Assembly: GCA_963714035.1 (NCBI GenBank)
Contig: OY970224.1
Coordinates: forward strand, 248,001-312,000
Direction of reading: 5' to 3'
DNA length: 64,000 bases
From: DATFVB01 sp963714035
GTDB taxonomy: Bacteria > Acidobacteriota > Thermoanaerobaculia > UBA5066 > DATFVB01
The stretch's first letter is position 1; the number at the start of each line of letters is the position of its first letter. Positions 56,805-64,000 of this stretch are shown here, one piece after another. The notes below the pieces were generated by a model, which made no database searches, had not been told where the DNA came from, and saw nothing but the letters and a program-made list of their open reading frames with translations. The translations under genes and the position numbers were made by a program.

Positions 56805-59233
56805 GGAAGCATGGGCCAGATTTTGGCCCAGAGGTACCGGACGGGCTTCCGGAACAGGGCGTAGCCGAGAGGTCGGGCGCCGGTGTTGATCTTTGCTTTT
56901 CCGAGCATGCCCGACCGAATGAGGGCGTCCGGGTTGGTGATCTCCATCTCCACGGTCAGATAACGCTCCTCGCCCTCCTCGCGGACCTCGGCGCCCAGGC
57001 GCGTGATCACGCCCGAGAACGAGCGCGACGGGAACGCGTTGAGCTTGACCTTGACCGCCTGTCCCGTCTGAAGGAGGAGCGCGTCGGCTTCCGGGATCGC
57101 CACCTCGACGACCGCGGTCCGGAGGTCGGCGATCTCGGCGAAGTCCGTCCCCCGTTTGAGGAACTGACCGACCCGGGTCTCGATGTGCGGCGTCACGATC
57201 ACTCCGGCGGCCGGAGCGCGGATTTCCGTCCCCTGCAGAGCGTGCTCGGCGACCGCCAGCTTCGACTGCCACTCGTCACGGCGCGAGGAGGCCTCGGCCA
57301 CTCCGGGGGCGTTCCCTTCCGCCTGGGCGCGCGCCGCGTCGCTCTGCGCGATCTCCATCGCCGATCGGGCCTCCGCGAGCGCGGCCTGATAGGCGTCGGC
57401 GCCGAGCTGCGCGATGACCTCGCCCCTGGCAACCTGGTCGCCTTCGCGGCGGCGGACGGAGACGATGACCCCGTCCACCGGCGGGGTGACGGCGATTCGA
57501 CGGCTCGGAACGACCCGGGCGCTCCCCGTCAGGCGGATGTTCCAGGGAACCACCGCGAGGAGGACCGCCGCCGCCGCGAGGCCGATGCCCCACCGCTTGA
57601 GCCGGGCCTTCGGCATGGCGGAGAGCTGGCGCTGCTTTTCGAGGAGCGGCTTCCAGAATCCCGCCAGCGGGACCTGCTGGTAGAGCTGGGCGTTCCTCAG
57701 GGCGACCGTCGCCTGGTTCACGAGGATCTGCAGAAGATCTCGCGTGTTCTCGTCGAAGACGATCGGCTCCGCGCTCTCGAACGCCAGGACGCCGAGCTTC
57801 CCCTCTTCGTCCTGCAGGATGACCGCCTGATAGGAATGCATTCCCGATTCTTCGAAGAAGGAGCGGAACTTCTCCTCGGTCTCCGGGCGATCCGCGCCGC
57901 GGAGCTCGCCGTCCTCTTCGAGGGTCACGGAGATCGGTTGACCGCCGAAGAATACCCATTCGAGCAGGTTTTCCGTGCGGCGGATCGAGGGCTCGGAACG
58001 ATTCAGCTCCGAAACCCCGGAAACGGCGCCGACCCTCAGCTTGCCCCGCTGCATGATCGCGACCGCGCACCGATCGAAGGCGATCAGGGCGGAGGTCGCG
58101 TTGACGACCGTGTTCATCACGCGGTCGAGGTCGAGCGTGGCCGTGATCTCGCGGCTGACCGCGAGCAGGGCGTCGAGCTCCTCTACCTTCTGTTCGGCGA
58201 GGTAGCGCCGGGCGTTGCGGATCGCCCGGACCGCCTGATGCCCGAGGTCGACGAGCAGCTCGCGATCGGATTCGGAGAACTGGGGATTCCGGCCCCGCTT
58301 GTTCACGACCACGAGCGCGCCGACCGTCGCTTCGTCCTCGAGAAGGGGGACCGCGAGCACGCTCCGAACTTCGTAGGGCTCGTTCTCGGTCCGGACGGGG
58401 TGGTCCTCGAGCTCGTTGTCGATGAGCTCCTGGCTCGAGGTGACGATTTCCGCGATGACCGATGCGCCGACCGCGGCGGGGGCGTCCTCGATGTCGTAAT
58501 TCTCGTTCACGGCGGTCGCGCCGAGGACCACTTCGTGCTCCTCGCCTTCGAGGATCCACAGCGACGCGATCTCGCCGTTGGAGAAGTCGACCGCCTTGTG
58601 GGCGATGATCGCGGTCAGCTCTTCCCATTCGATCGTCGATCCGAACGCCTTCGAGAGATCGTAGAGATTCGTCAGGCGTTCGATGGCGTGCAGCATGCCG
58701 GCGGTCTTTTTGTCCTGGCGGAGGGCGCGCGCGATCGCGATCGCGGCATCGGGAACGAACGTCGCGATCGCGCCGAGCGCGGCGTTCATGTCCGTTTCTT
58801 CGTCGGCGAAGAAGATCGCCGCGACTCCGGCCACACCCCCTTCCGCGGCCAGCGGCACCGCGAGGCACGCCGCGAAGTTCTTCGCGATGGGCTCGATCCA
58901 CGGATCGTCGCTGACGATCAGCTCGGCCGCGGAGAGCGCGAACGGCTCCTGGTCCCGGATCAGCCGCCGGACAAACCCTTCACCGCGGGGAACCGAACGG
59001 CGCAGCGAACGGCCGAGCCCCTCGCCGGATGCGCCGGTGCAGGTGAATACCGGCTGGCCCGGGTCGGGCGTCCAGACGAGCGCCGCTTCGGCGCCAGGAA
59101 TCGCCCGGAGCCAGTGAGCCGCCCACCCGGAAACCTGCGAGAGCGACTCGCAGGCGGAAAGCTCGGCGAGCGCCGCCGCGAATGCGACCTCGCCTCCTCC
59201 TTCGGGTTCGGTGCTGTCCGGCTCTTCCGACAT
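56801..59233 (-). CDS. Multi-GAF sensor fused to a HlyD-type adaptor
   Basis: The protein has 810 residues. Three GAF-like domains span about 20-175, 190-345 and 360-510 (for example FAACLAVPLAAEGGVAGVAAIFF, VRSVLAVPLLEDEATVGALVVVNKRG, YQAVILQDEEGKLGVLAFESAEP). A single membrane helix at about 545-565 (GIGLAAAAVLLAVVPW) connects them to a periplasmic HlyD part (AVTPPVDGVIVSVRRREGDQVARGEVIAQLG, coiled coil, IRAPAAGVIVTPHIETRVG). A cytoplasmic ligand sensor joined to a periplasmic adaptor is an unusual combination. ATG 59233 follows the STAS gene after 15 bases. Confidence 0.85.
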   Translation of the reverse strand: MSEEPDSTEPEGGGEVAFAAALAELSACESLSQVSGWAAHWLRAIPGAEAALVWTPDPGQPVFTCTGASGEGLGRSLRRSVPRGEGFVRRLIRDQEPFALSAAELIVSDDPWIEPIAKNFAACLAVPLAAEGGVAGVAAIFFADEETDMNAALGAIATFVPDAAIAIARALRQDKKTAGMLHAIERLTNLYDLSKAFGSTIEWEELTAIIAHKAVDFSNGEIASLWILEGEEHEVVLGATAVNENYDIEDAPAAVGASVIAEIVTSSQELIDNELEDHPVRTENEPYEVRSVLAVPLLEDEATVGALVVVNKRGRNPQFSESDRELLVDLGHQAVRAIRNARRYLAEQKVEELDALLAVSREITATLDLDRVMNTVVNATSALIAFDRCAVAIMQRGKLRVGAVSGVSELNRSEPSIRRTENLLEWVFFGGQPISVTLEEDGELRGADRPETEEKFRSFFEESGMHSYQAVILQDEEGKLGVLAFESAEPIVFDENTRDLLQILVNQATVALRNAQLYQQVPLAGFWKPLLEKQRQLSAMPKARLKRWGIGLAAAAVLLAVVPWNIRLTGSARVVPSRRIAVTPPVDGVIVSVRRREGDQVARGEVIAQLGADAYQAALAEARSAMEIAQSDAARAQAEGNAPGVAEASSRRDEWQSKLAVAEHALQGTEIRAPAAGVIVTPHIETRVGQFLKRGTDFAEIADLRTAVVEVAIPEADALLLQTGQAVKVKLNAFPSRSFSGVITRLGAEVREEGEERYLTVEMEITNPDALIRSGMLGKAKINTGARPLGYALFRKPVRYLWAKIWPMLP

Positions 59234-59248
59234 GTTCCTGGTCCCTCG

Positions 59249-59584
59249 TCAGAAGCTCGCGACCGCTTCCTCCAGGTCCTGGTGAATGTCGAAAACGGAG
59301 TCGAGCTGGGTCATCTCGAGGAGCTTCTTCAGGTTCGGGGGAGGGGAGAGGAGCTTCGCCTGCCCCCCCTCCTTCTGGGCGGTCGTCAGCGTCCTCACGA
59401 GCGCGCCGAGCCCGGTGGAGTCGACCATGCCGACCTTCCCGAGATCGAGCAGCAGATCCACGTGACCTTCGTCGATCAGGCGGGTGACCGCGCGCTTGAA
59501 CGAAGCTTCGGACTCGCCGATCACGAGATCGCCCGCCACCGACACGATACGGACGCGTCCATCCTCACGAATCGAAATTTCCAT
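59249..59584 (-). CDS. STAS-domain anti-anti-sigma factor-like protein
   Basis: The protein has 111 residues: ISIREDGRVRIVSVAGDLVIGESEASFKRAV...LLLDLGKVGMVDSTGLGALVRTL. The Ser of VDSTGLG is the position phosphorylated in SpoIIAA-type proteins. It could relay signals to a serine-kinase anti-sigma factor; none is in the window. It is the first gene of the minus-strand operon with the GAF-HlyD and M50-HlyD genes. A GCAGGAA ribosome binding site lies about 11 bases before ATG 59584. Confidence 0.88.
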   Translation of the reverse strand: MEISIREDGRVRIVSVAGDLVIGESEASFKRAVTRLIDEGHVDLLLDLGKVGMVDSTGLGALVRTLTTAQKEGGQAKLLSPPPNLKKLLEMTQLDSVFDIHQDLEEAVASF

Positions 59585-59659
59585 GTCGTTTTTTCCTGCC
59601 GGCGGATCATGGCAGAAAGGGCCGCGCGGCGCAAATCCGGCCCCGGCGCGGCGTGAAAC

Positions 59660-60469
59660 CTATGTCCCGGCGACGCGGGGCGCGCCGGCCGCGAACCGAT
59701 GGGTGTAACCGTCGAAGTCCGCCGGCGACGCGCGCGCGACCCGGTCGAGGAGCACGCCGAACGCGCGGGCGGCCTCCGCCTCGTCGGCGGGGAGCGCATC
59801 GCCGACGGTGATCGTCAGGCGCTCCTTCGGCGCCGTGATGAAGACGGGGCGGGCGCGGACTCCGGCGATCCGGGCGAGCCGGAGCGGGCCGAGCTCGATC
59901 TCGAGCGTTCCGCCGAGGAACGGGATCCTCGCGGAGTGGTCCCGCGCGCGGGGGCGGTGAATGCGGTCGATCGCCGCGAGGAGCGTTCCGCGGCGGAGCG
60001 CCGTGCGCAGCCGATGCGGTTCCGCGGCGGGGAACGTGTGCGGGAACGCGGTGGGGAAGCGCCGGTCGATCCACCGGTTCGCCTCCTCGTGGGCGTCGCT
60101 TCCGAAGTGGGTGTCGTCGACGACCGTGGCCGCGGGGACCCCGGCGCTTCGGAGAAAATATCGCAGCAGGCGCAGGTTCCCGATGTGGGCCGTCAGGAGG
60201 ATCTGTGGCGCGGCGGGCGGCGGCGCGGCCTCCCAGGCGGGCCGCGGCCGGCGCCGCAGGATCTCGTTGCCGGCCAGGAACGTGAACGTTCGGCGGGCTC
60301 GCGCCGCATCCCGGCCCGGATCGTCGCCGAGCCGCGGGAAGATGGCGGCGAGGTCCCGCCATCCGGCGTCGGAGAGGCCGGTGAGCCGTTCGATCCGCGA
60401 GCGGGGGGGATCCGGCCAGGCGCGTGCGATCGCGCGCGCCGCGGCGGCGGGAAGCGGCCATTGCGTCAT
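59660..60469 (-). CDS. LpxL/HtrB-like lysophospholipid acyltransferase family protein
   Basis: The protein has 269 residues. It has the acyltransferase layout: LLTAHIGNLRLLRYFLRSAGVPA (HxxxxR-like motif near residue 95), RIPFLGGTLEIELGPLRLARIAGVRARPVFITAPKERLTITVGDAL, and YTHRFAAGAPRVAG. The HIGN in place of HxGN/D matches the LABLAT group loosely, so the substrate (lipid A or another glycolipid) is uncertain. ATG 60469 is the chosen start; the frame is open far upstream without homology. Confidence 0.7.
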   Translation of the reverse strand: MTQWPLPAAAARAIARAWPDPPRSRIERLTGLSDAGWRDLAAIFPRLGDDPGRDAARARRTFTFLAGNEILRRRPRPAWEAAPPPAAPQILLTAHIGNLRLLRYFLRSAGVPAATVVDDTHFGSDAHEEANRWIDRRFPTAFPHTFPAAEPHRLRTALRRGTLLAAIDRIHRPRARDHSARIPFLGGTLEIELGPLRLARIAGVRARPVFITAPKERLTITVGDALPADEAEAARAFGVLLDRVARASPADFDGYTHRFAAGAPRVAGT

Positions 60470-60582
60470 CGCGGCGGACGCGGAGCGGCCGCCGCGATCG
60501 CAGGGACGCGGAAGAGATCCGGCGGACGGCTCCGGTTCGTCGGCAATCGGCGGGATCGTACGCCAGGAGCGGAGAGGGCCGC

Positions 60583-62841
60583 TCAGAGCGTCCAGCGGAG
60601 GCCTCCGCGGAAGATCCGCGGCGCGGCGAGCGTCGTGACCGGGGTCTTCCCCGCCTCGTTGCGGCGGTCGGTCGCGTTCTCGACCGCTCCGAAGAGCTCG
60701 AATCCCCCGCCGAGCTCCCGGGAGACGAACGCGTCGAGCGTGAAGGCGCTCCCGAGACGGAACGCGTTCGCGTCGTCGTCGTACTCCGGGCCGGACCACC
60801 GCGCCTGGATCGCGACCGTCGCGAAGGAGGGTCGGGAAAATCGGATCTCGGCCGTCGCCTGGTCGCGCGGCACCAGCGGGACGAGGTTCCCGACGAGCGT
60901 AGGGTTCTGCGGCGCCGAGGCGACGCGGGAGTCGGCGAGGAGGTATCCGGCCGCCGCGCTCCACTCGGACGACAGGCGAGCGTCGATGGCGAGCTCGGCG
61001 CCGCGGTCGCGGATCCGGCCGATGTTCTCTCGCTGGCGCGTGATCAGCGCCGGCGTCGAGGAGAGCGTGACGTTCCCGACCGCGTCGTGGACGTCCATCC
61101 AGAAGAGGCTCCCCCGGGCGAAGATGCGCCCGTCGGCGCTCTGCCAGCGCGCGCCCGCCTCCGCGCCGCTCACCGTCTCGGGGGCGAGATCGGCGTTGGC
61201 GAGCGTCTGGACGTTGCCGAGGCGGAACGGCCGATAGAGCTCGTTCAACGTCGGCGCGCGGAAGGCTCGGTAAGCGGAGGCGGTGAGCGAGAGCGTGCGT
61301 CCCGCCGCCCAGACGGCGGAGAGCCGAGGGCTCCAGGAATCGGCGGAGCGGTCGGGAACGGAAATCGCGGCTCCCCCCGTGAAACTCCGCCCGTCGAGAT
61401 CGTTCCAGGCGTCGTAGCGAAGGGAGGCCGACGCGGTCAGGGACGGAGACAGGGCGGCGACGTCCTCGATCCACCCGGCCGCCGTCGCCTGGATTCCGCC
61501 CGACGGGCGAAGGGAAGAGCCGGACGGAAGAAACACGGTGTCTTCCGAGGTCCCCTCCACGCGCCGGTACTCGGCGCCCGCCGCGAGCTCGTGGACGGTT
61601 CCGAGCGCGCGCGACCACTGGGCGGATCCGCCGGTCGCCGACGACGGAACCCGCTGGCTCGACGTCAACGCTTCCGTCGATCGGTCGGGCGCGATCGCCG
61701 AGAACGACTGGTGGAAGATCTCGTCCGACCGATAGGCGCGCACGCCGAGCGCGGCGCCGCCCGCCATGCCGTCGAACCCGCCGCTCCACTCGTTGATCGC
61801 GGTGTCATTGCGCTGGAGGGGAGTCCCGTTCCCCCGCTCCTCGACGTACCGCGACCCCCGAACGAACACCGACGAGCTTCCGACGACCGCTTCGGCCGCG
61901 CCCTCGAACGCCTCGTGCCGCGACGCGGCCGGGACGTCGACGACTCCCCGGTTCTCGGGGGCGACCGCGACGTAGCCGTCCGTCGTGAAGATCTCTCCGT
62001 CCGCGGACAGCCGGATCGGGCCCGCGGGGCCCGACGCGCGCAGCGCGCCGTCGCCCGTGGATTCGGAGCCGCCCCAGGCCTCCGCTTCGAGCGACGGGCT
62101 CGCCGCGCCGCGGCGGGCGAGGCTCACGACTCCGCCGAGCGCGGAGCTCCCCCAGAGGTCGGACGCGCCGCCTTCGACGATCTCGACGCGGTCGAGCGCG
62201 ATTTCCGGAACGCGCCCCCAGTACACCCATCCGCCGAAGGGATCGTTCAGGGGCACCTCGTCGGCGACGACGAGCGCGCGGCTCGTCCCGGACGCGCCGA
62301 GCCCGCGGAGCGAAACGCCCTGCGACGTCGGGTTCGCGGTGCGGCTTCCGCTGCGGCGGAAGAGCGAGAACCCGGGAACCCGTCGGAGGACGTCGTCGAT
62401 CACGGGGGCGGCGGAGGATCGGATCTCCTCCGGCGCGACGATCGTCGTGGGCGCCGCGGTCTCCGCGATCGTGCGCGGCGTCCTCGCCGCCGTCACCGTG
62501 ATTTCGTCGGCGAGGGCGCCGGAGGACAGCGCAATCTCGAGGCTCGAAGTTTCGGCCGATTCCAGCGTCCTCTCCGCGGGGGCGTATCCGGGCGCCTCGA
62601 CGCGGAGGCGCACGGGGGGAGAGCCCGCCACCTCGATCCGGAACGACCCGTCGGCGCGGGTTCGCGTTCGCGCCTTCGCCGCCGCCGTCGTCGCCGTCAC
62701 CGCGGCGCCCCGAAGAGGCCGGCCTTGCGGGCCGAAGACCGAGCCGGCCGCGGCCGACGCTGCGGCCGAGACGCGAGCTCCCGGCAACGCGGCCGCGAAG
62801 AGCGCCGCCGCGGCGAGGGCGAAACCGGAGCTTCTTTGCAC
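60583..62841 (-). CDS. TonB-dependent outer-membrane receptor with N-terminal carboxypeptidase-regulatory-like domain
   Basis: The protein has 752 residues. A signal peptide (SGFALAAAALFAAALPGARVSA) is followed by a CarboxypepD_reg-like domain (GSVFGPQGRPLRGAAVTATT), a plug (ADEITVTAARTPRTI, VPGFSLFRRSGSRTANPTSQGVSLRGLG, VEIVEGGASDLWGSSALGGVVSL) and a 22-strand barrel ending in the aromatic RIFRGGLRWTL. The plug wording is like the BtuB/vitamin B12-type group, but the ligand is unknown. The start is GTG 62841 with a TAACCT box just upstream. No transport partner is adjacent. Confidence 0.92.
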   Translation of the reverse strand: MQRSSGFALAAAALFAAALPGARVSAAASAAAGSVFGPQGRPLRGAAVTATTAAAKARTRTRADGSFRIEVAGSPPVRLRVEAPGYAPAERTLESAETSSLEIALSSGALADEITVTAARTPRTIAETAAPTTIVAPEEIRSSAAPVIDDVLRRVPGFSLFRRSGSRTANPTSQGVSLRGLGASGTSRALVVADEVPLNDPFGGWVYWGRVPEIALDRVEIVEGGASDLWGSSALGGVVSLARRGAASPSLEAEAWGGSESTGDGALRASGPAGPIRLSADGEIFTTDGYVAVAPENRGVVDVPAASRHEAFEGAAEAVVGSSSVFVRGSRYVEERGNGTPLQRNDTAINEWSGGFDGMAGGAALGVRAYRSDEIFHQSFSAIAPDRSTEALTSSQRVPSSATGGSAQWSRALGTVHELAAGAEYRRVEGTSEDTVFLPSGSSLRPSGGIQATAAGWIEDVAALSPSLTASASLRYDAWNDLDGRSFTGGAAISVPDRSADSWSPRLSAVWAAGRTLSLTASAYRAFRAPTLNELYRPFRLGNVQTLANADLAPETVSGAEAGARWQSADGRIFARGSLFWMDVHDAVGNVTLSSTPALITRQRENIGRIRDRGAELAIDARLSSEWSAAAGYLLADSRVASAPQNPTLVGNLVPLVPRDQATAEIRFSRPSFATVAIQARWSGPEYDDDANAFRLGSAFTLDAFVSRELGGGFELFGAVENATDRRNEAGKTPVTTLAAPRIFRGGLRWTL

Positions 62842-62849
62842 CCGGAGTG

Positions 62850-62855
62850 AGGTTA
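62850..62855 (-). promoter_or_regulatory. -10 box TAACCT of the TonB-receptor gene
   Basis: On the minus strand TAACCT ends 8 bases before GTG 62841, giving an expected leader of two bases. Confidence 0.4.
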
Positions 62856-62947
62856 CGACGACTTGCCGGCGATCCGCGCGGCATTCAGGGCCCGGGCTCG
62901 GGACCTGGCGGAACGGAGCGCACCCCGCGGCCGGTCGTCGGGGCGGA

Positions 62948-63451
62948 TCAGGACGCGCGCGTTGCTCGCGTCTCTCTCCGTCCGATCTCGTTCGCCTCCG
63001 GGTCGGTCCACTCGATGACTCCCACCTTGTGCTCGTAGGAGAGATTCCCGCCGATCCATCCCGAGACGCCGAGGGTTCCGAACGCGACGAGCTCGATCAC
63101 GAAGGCGATCGGCCAGCGGGAGGTATTCAGGGCGGCCCCGTCGCGCCGGAGGAAGAAGGTGACGACGTAGAGCGCGACGACGGTGAGGTTCAGGACCATG
63201 TGGATCGTCGCGAGGCGGCCCGCCGGGGCGCTCATGCGGACGCCGAAGTAGTCGATGAAGCCGAAAACCGCCGCGGCGAGCGCGACGAGGACGCCGATGC
63301 CGATGCAGGCATACGACAGCAGGTACCAGAATTCGGATCCGCTGACGGCGTGCACCACGTCCCCCAGGAAGGCCATGAAGAAAGCGCCGATCGGAAGACA
63401 GACGAGAGCGGGGTGGATCGGGTGGTTGCCGAGCGCGGCCTTGCTCTTCAT
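62948..63451 (-). CDS. DUF2231 membrane protein
   Basis: The protein has 167 residues with four membrane helices. LGNHPIHPALVCLPIGAFFMAFLGDVVH at the N-terminus is the DUF2231 hallmark (HPIHP), followed by YLLSYACIGIGVLVALAAAVFGFIDYF and IHMVLNLTVVALYVVTFFLR. GGAGGT four bases before ATG 63451 decides the start; the open frame continues upstream without similarity. The function is unknown. Confidence 0.85.
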   Translation of the reverse strand: MKSKAALGNHPIHPALVCLPIGAFFMAFLGDVVHAVSGSEFWYLLSYACIGIGVLVALAAAVFGFIDYFGVRMSAPAGRLATIHMVLNLTVVALYVVTFFLRRDGAALNTSRWPIAFVIELVAFGTLGVSGWIGGNLSYEHKVGVIEWTDPEANEIGRRETRATRAS

Positions 63452-63627
63452 GGGGACCTCCTTCGGCGGTCCCGGCGCCTCGCGCGCAAGGGACTCCACG
63501 AAGGCGGGCTGCATGGGGCGTGCCATGGAAGGGAATGGTTCCTGCATTCGTTCGACCCGATGTCCGTCATTGAGAATCCTCGTCCTCGGCTCCGGCTCGC
63601 CCCGGACGCGCAAGAGAAGCGGCGTCG

Positions 63628-64000
63628 ATGACGCGGATCGAGAAGCTCGGGGAGAGGGGGATCCGCCGTCTCGGCGGCCCGAAGAGCGGGTTCCGCTACC
63701 GGCACGCGGAGGGTTCGGCCGTCTCGCGGGACGATCTCGACCGGATCCACTGGCTCAAGCTCCCACCGGCGTGGACCGACGTCGCGATCGACCCGAGCTC
63801 GACGGCTCCGCTGCAGGCGGTCGGCCGCGATGCCGCGGGACGGTGGCAGTACCGGTACCACGAGTCGCACGTGCGAAAACGCGAACGGCAGAAGCTCCGC
63901 CGGATCATCGCGTTCGCCGGAGCCCTTCCGCGGATGCGCGCCGCGATCGCGCGGGACCTGGCGATCCCGGGGCTTCCCCGCGAGAAGGTCATGGCCGCGA
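63628..64000 (+). CDS. DNA topoisomerase IB, 3'-truncated by the window
   Basis: Only the first 124 codons are inside the window. They show the N-terminal domain of the poxvirus-type bacterial topoisomerase IB: GFRYRHAEGSAVSRDDLDRIHWLKLPPAWTDVAIDP, GRDAAGRWQYRYHESHVRKRERQKLRRIIAFAGALPRMRAAI. This enzyme relaxes supercoils through a 3'-phosphotyrosine link; the catalytic Tyr is beyond the window end. ATG 63628 is a good start. It is divergent from the DUF2231 gene. Confidence 0.88.
   Translation, partial: MTRIEKLGERGIRRLGGPKSGFRYRHAEGSAVSRDDLDRIHWLKLPPAWTDVAIDPSSTAPLQAVGRDAAGRWQYRYHESHVRKRERQKLRRIIAFAGALPRMRAAIARDLAIPGLPREKVMAA

Noticed and set aside
54600..59584. Standard type I secretion or lantibiotic export operon
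   Set aside because: There is no ABC exporter, no TolC-like protein and no RiPP-modifying enzyme in the window, so only a looser export idea is kept.
59600..59640. Sigma54 promoter for the STAS operon (minus strand CGGG-N7-TTGC)
   Set aside because: The GG-N10-GC spacing is right, but the -24 element lacks the T and C of TGGC, and no enhancer-like palindrome was seen.

Overview
The window is about 64 kb of high-GC (roughly two thirds G+C, not counted exactly), gene-dense chromosome from a diderm bacterium: it has a TonB-dependent receptor, an O-antigen-ligase-like protein, periplasmic adaptors and a Ste24-type protease. The mix (complete trp operon ending in chorismate mutase and DAHP synthase, a YpdA-type bacillithiol-disulfide reductase, Ycf46-like AAA ATPase, pentapeptide-repeat protein, GAF-HlyD and M50-HlyD fusions) would suit an uncultured Acidobacteriota or similar lineage. 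That placement is inference; the window has no rRNA and only one tRNA.

Layout. 0-7.6 kb: trpE(broken)-G-D-C-F-B-A, chorismate mutase and DAHP synthase, joined by 4-8 bp start/stop overlaps. 7.9-14.9 kb: YpdA, two helical-repeat proteins, a RodZ-like protein, DnaJ-TPR, PP2C phosphatase and an exported protein. 15.6-18.6 kb (minus): thiolase and long-chain acyl-CoA synthetase. 18.9-21.5 kb: two membrane proteins, tRNA-Met and a BNR-repeat protein of different composition. 21.7-25 kb: envelope polysaccharide genes. 25-30.7 kb: xseA-xseB-ispA-dxs and small genes. 32.4-41.3 kb: Ste24 protease, two zinc dehydrogenases with a methyltransferase, a copper-type P-ATPase, an HD hydrolase and glnA. 41.6-50.9 kb: pentapeptide protein, AAA ATPase, LON-domain protein, ferredoxin, ABC-F, cinA, plsY-gpsA. 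51-59.6 kb: the unusual locus. 59.7-64 kb: acyltransferase, TonB receptor, DUF2231 protein and a truncated topoisomerase IB.

The most interesting locus is 50.98-59.58 kb. A periplasmic adaptor, a soluble histidine kinase and an NtrC-type sigma54 activator are followed by a gene for a small protein ending in 23 exact Ser-Pro-Lys-Leu units. That gene has a canonical -24/-12 sigma54 promoter (TGGC-N7-TTGC) and two GGT...ACC palindromes at enhancer distance. Converging on it is an operon of a STAS protein, a triple-GAF/HlyD fusion and a PqqD-like/M50/HlyD fusion. I infer a kinase-regulated repeat peptide with a possible dedicated processing or export apparatus.

The intergenic DNA is rich in repeats. 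One family (nine copies) starts directly after stop codons or abuts -10 boxes. A second family (five copies) forms a long hairpin with compensatory base changes. Two divergent ~275 bp elements with long terminal inverted repeats look like MITEs; one lies inside a copy of the first family. Many first genes have a TANNNT -10 box ending 6-9 nt before the start codon, pointing to leaderless transcripts. Two genes (trpE and the sigma54 activator) are broken by one missing C in a C-run, which may be sequencing error.
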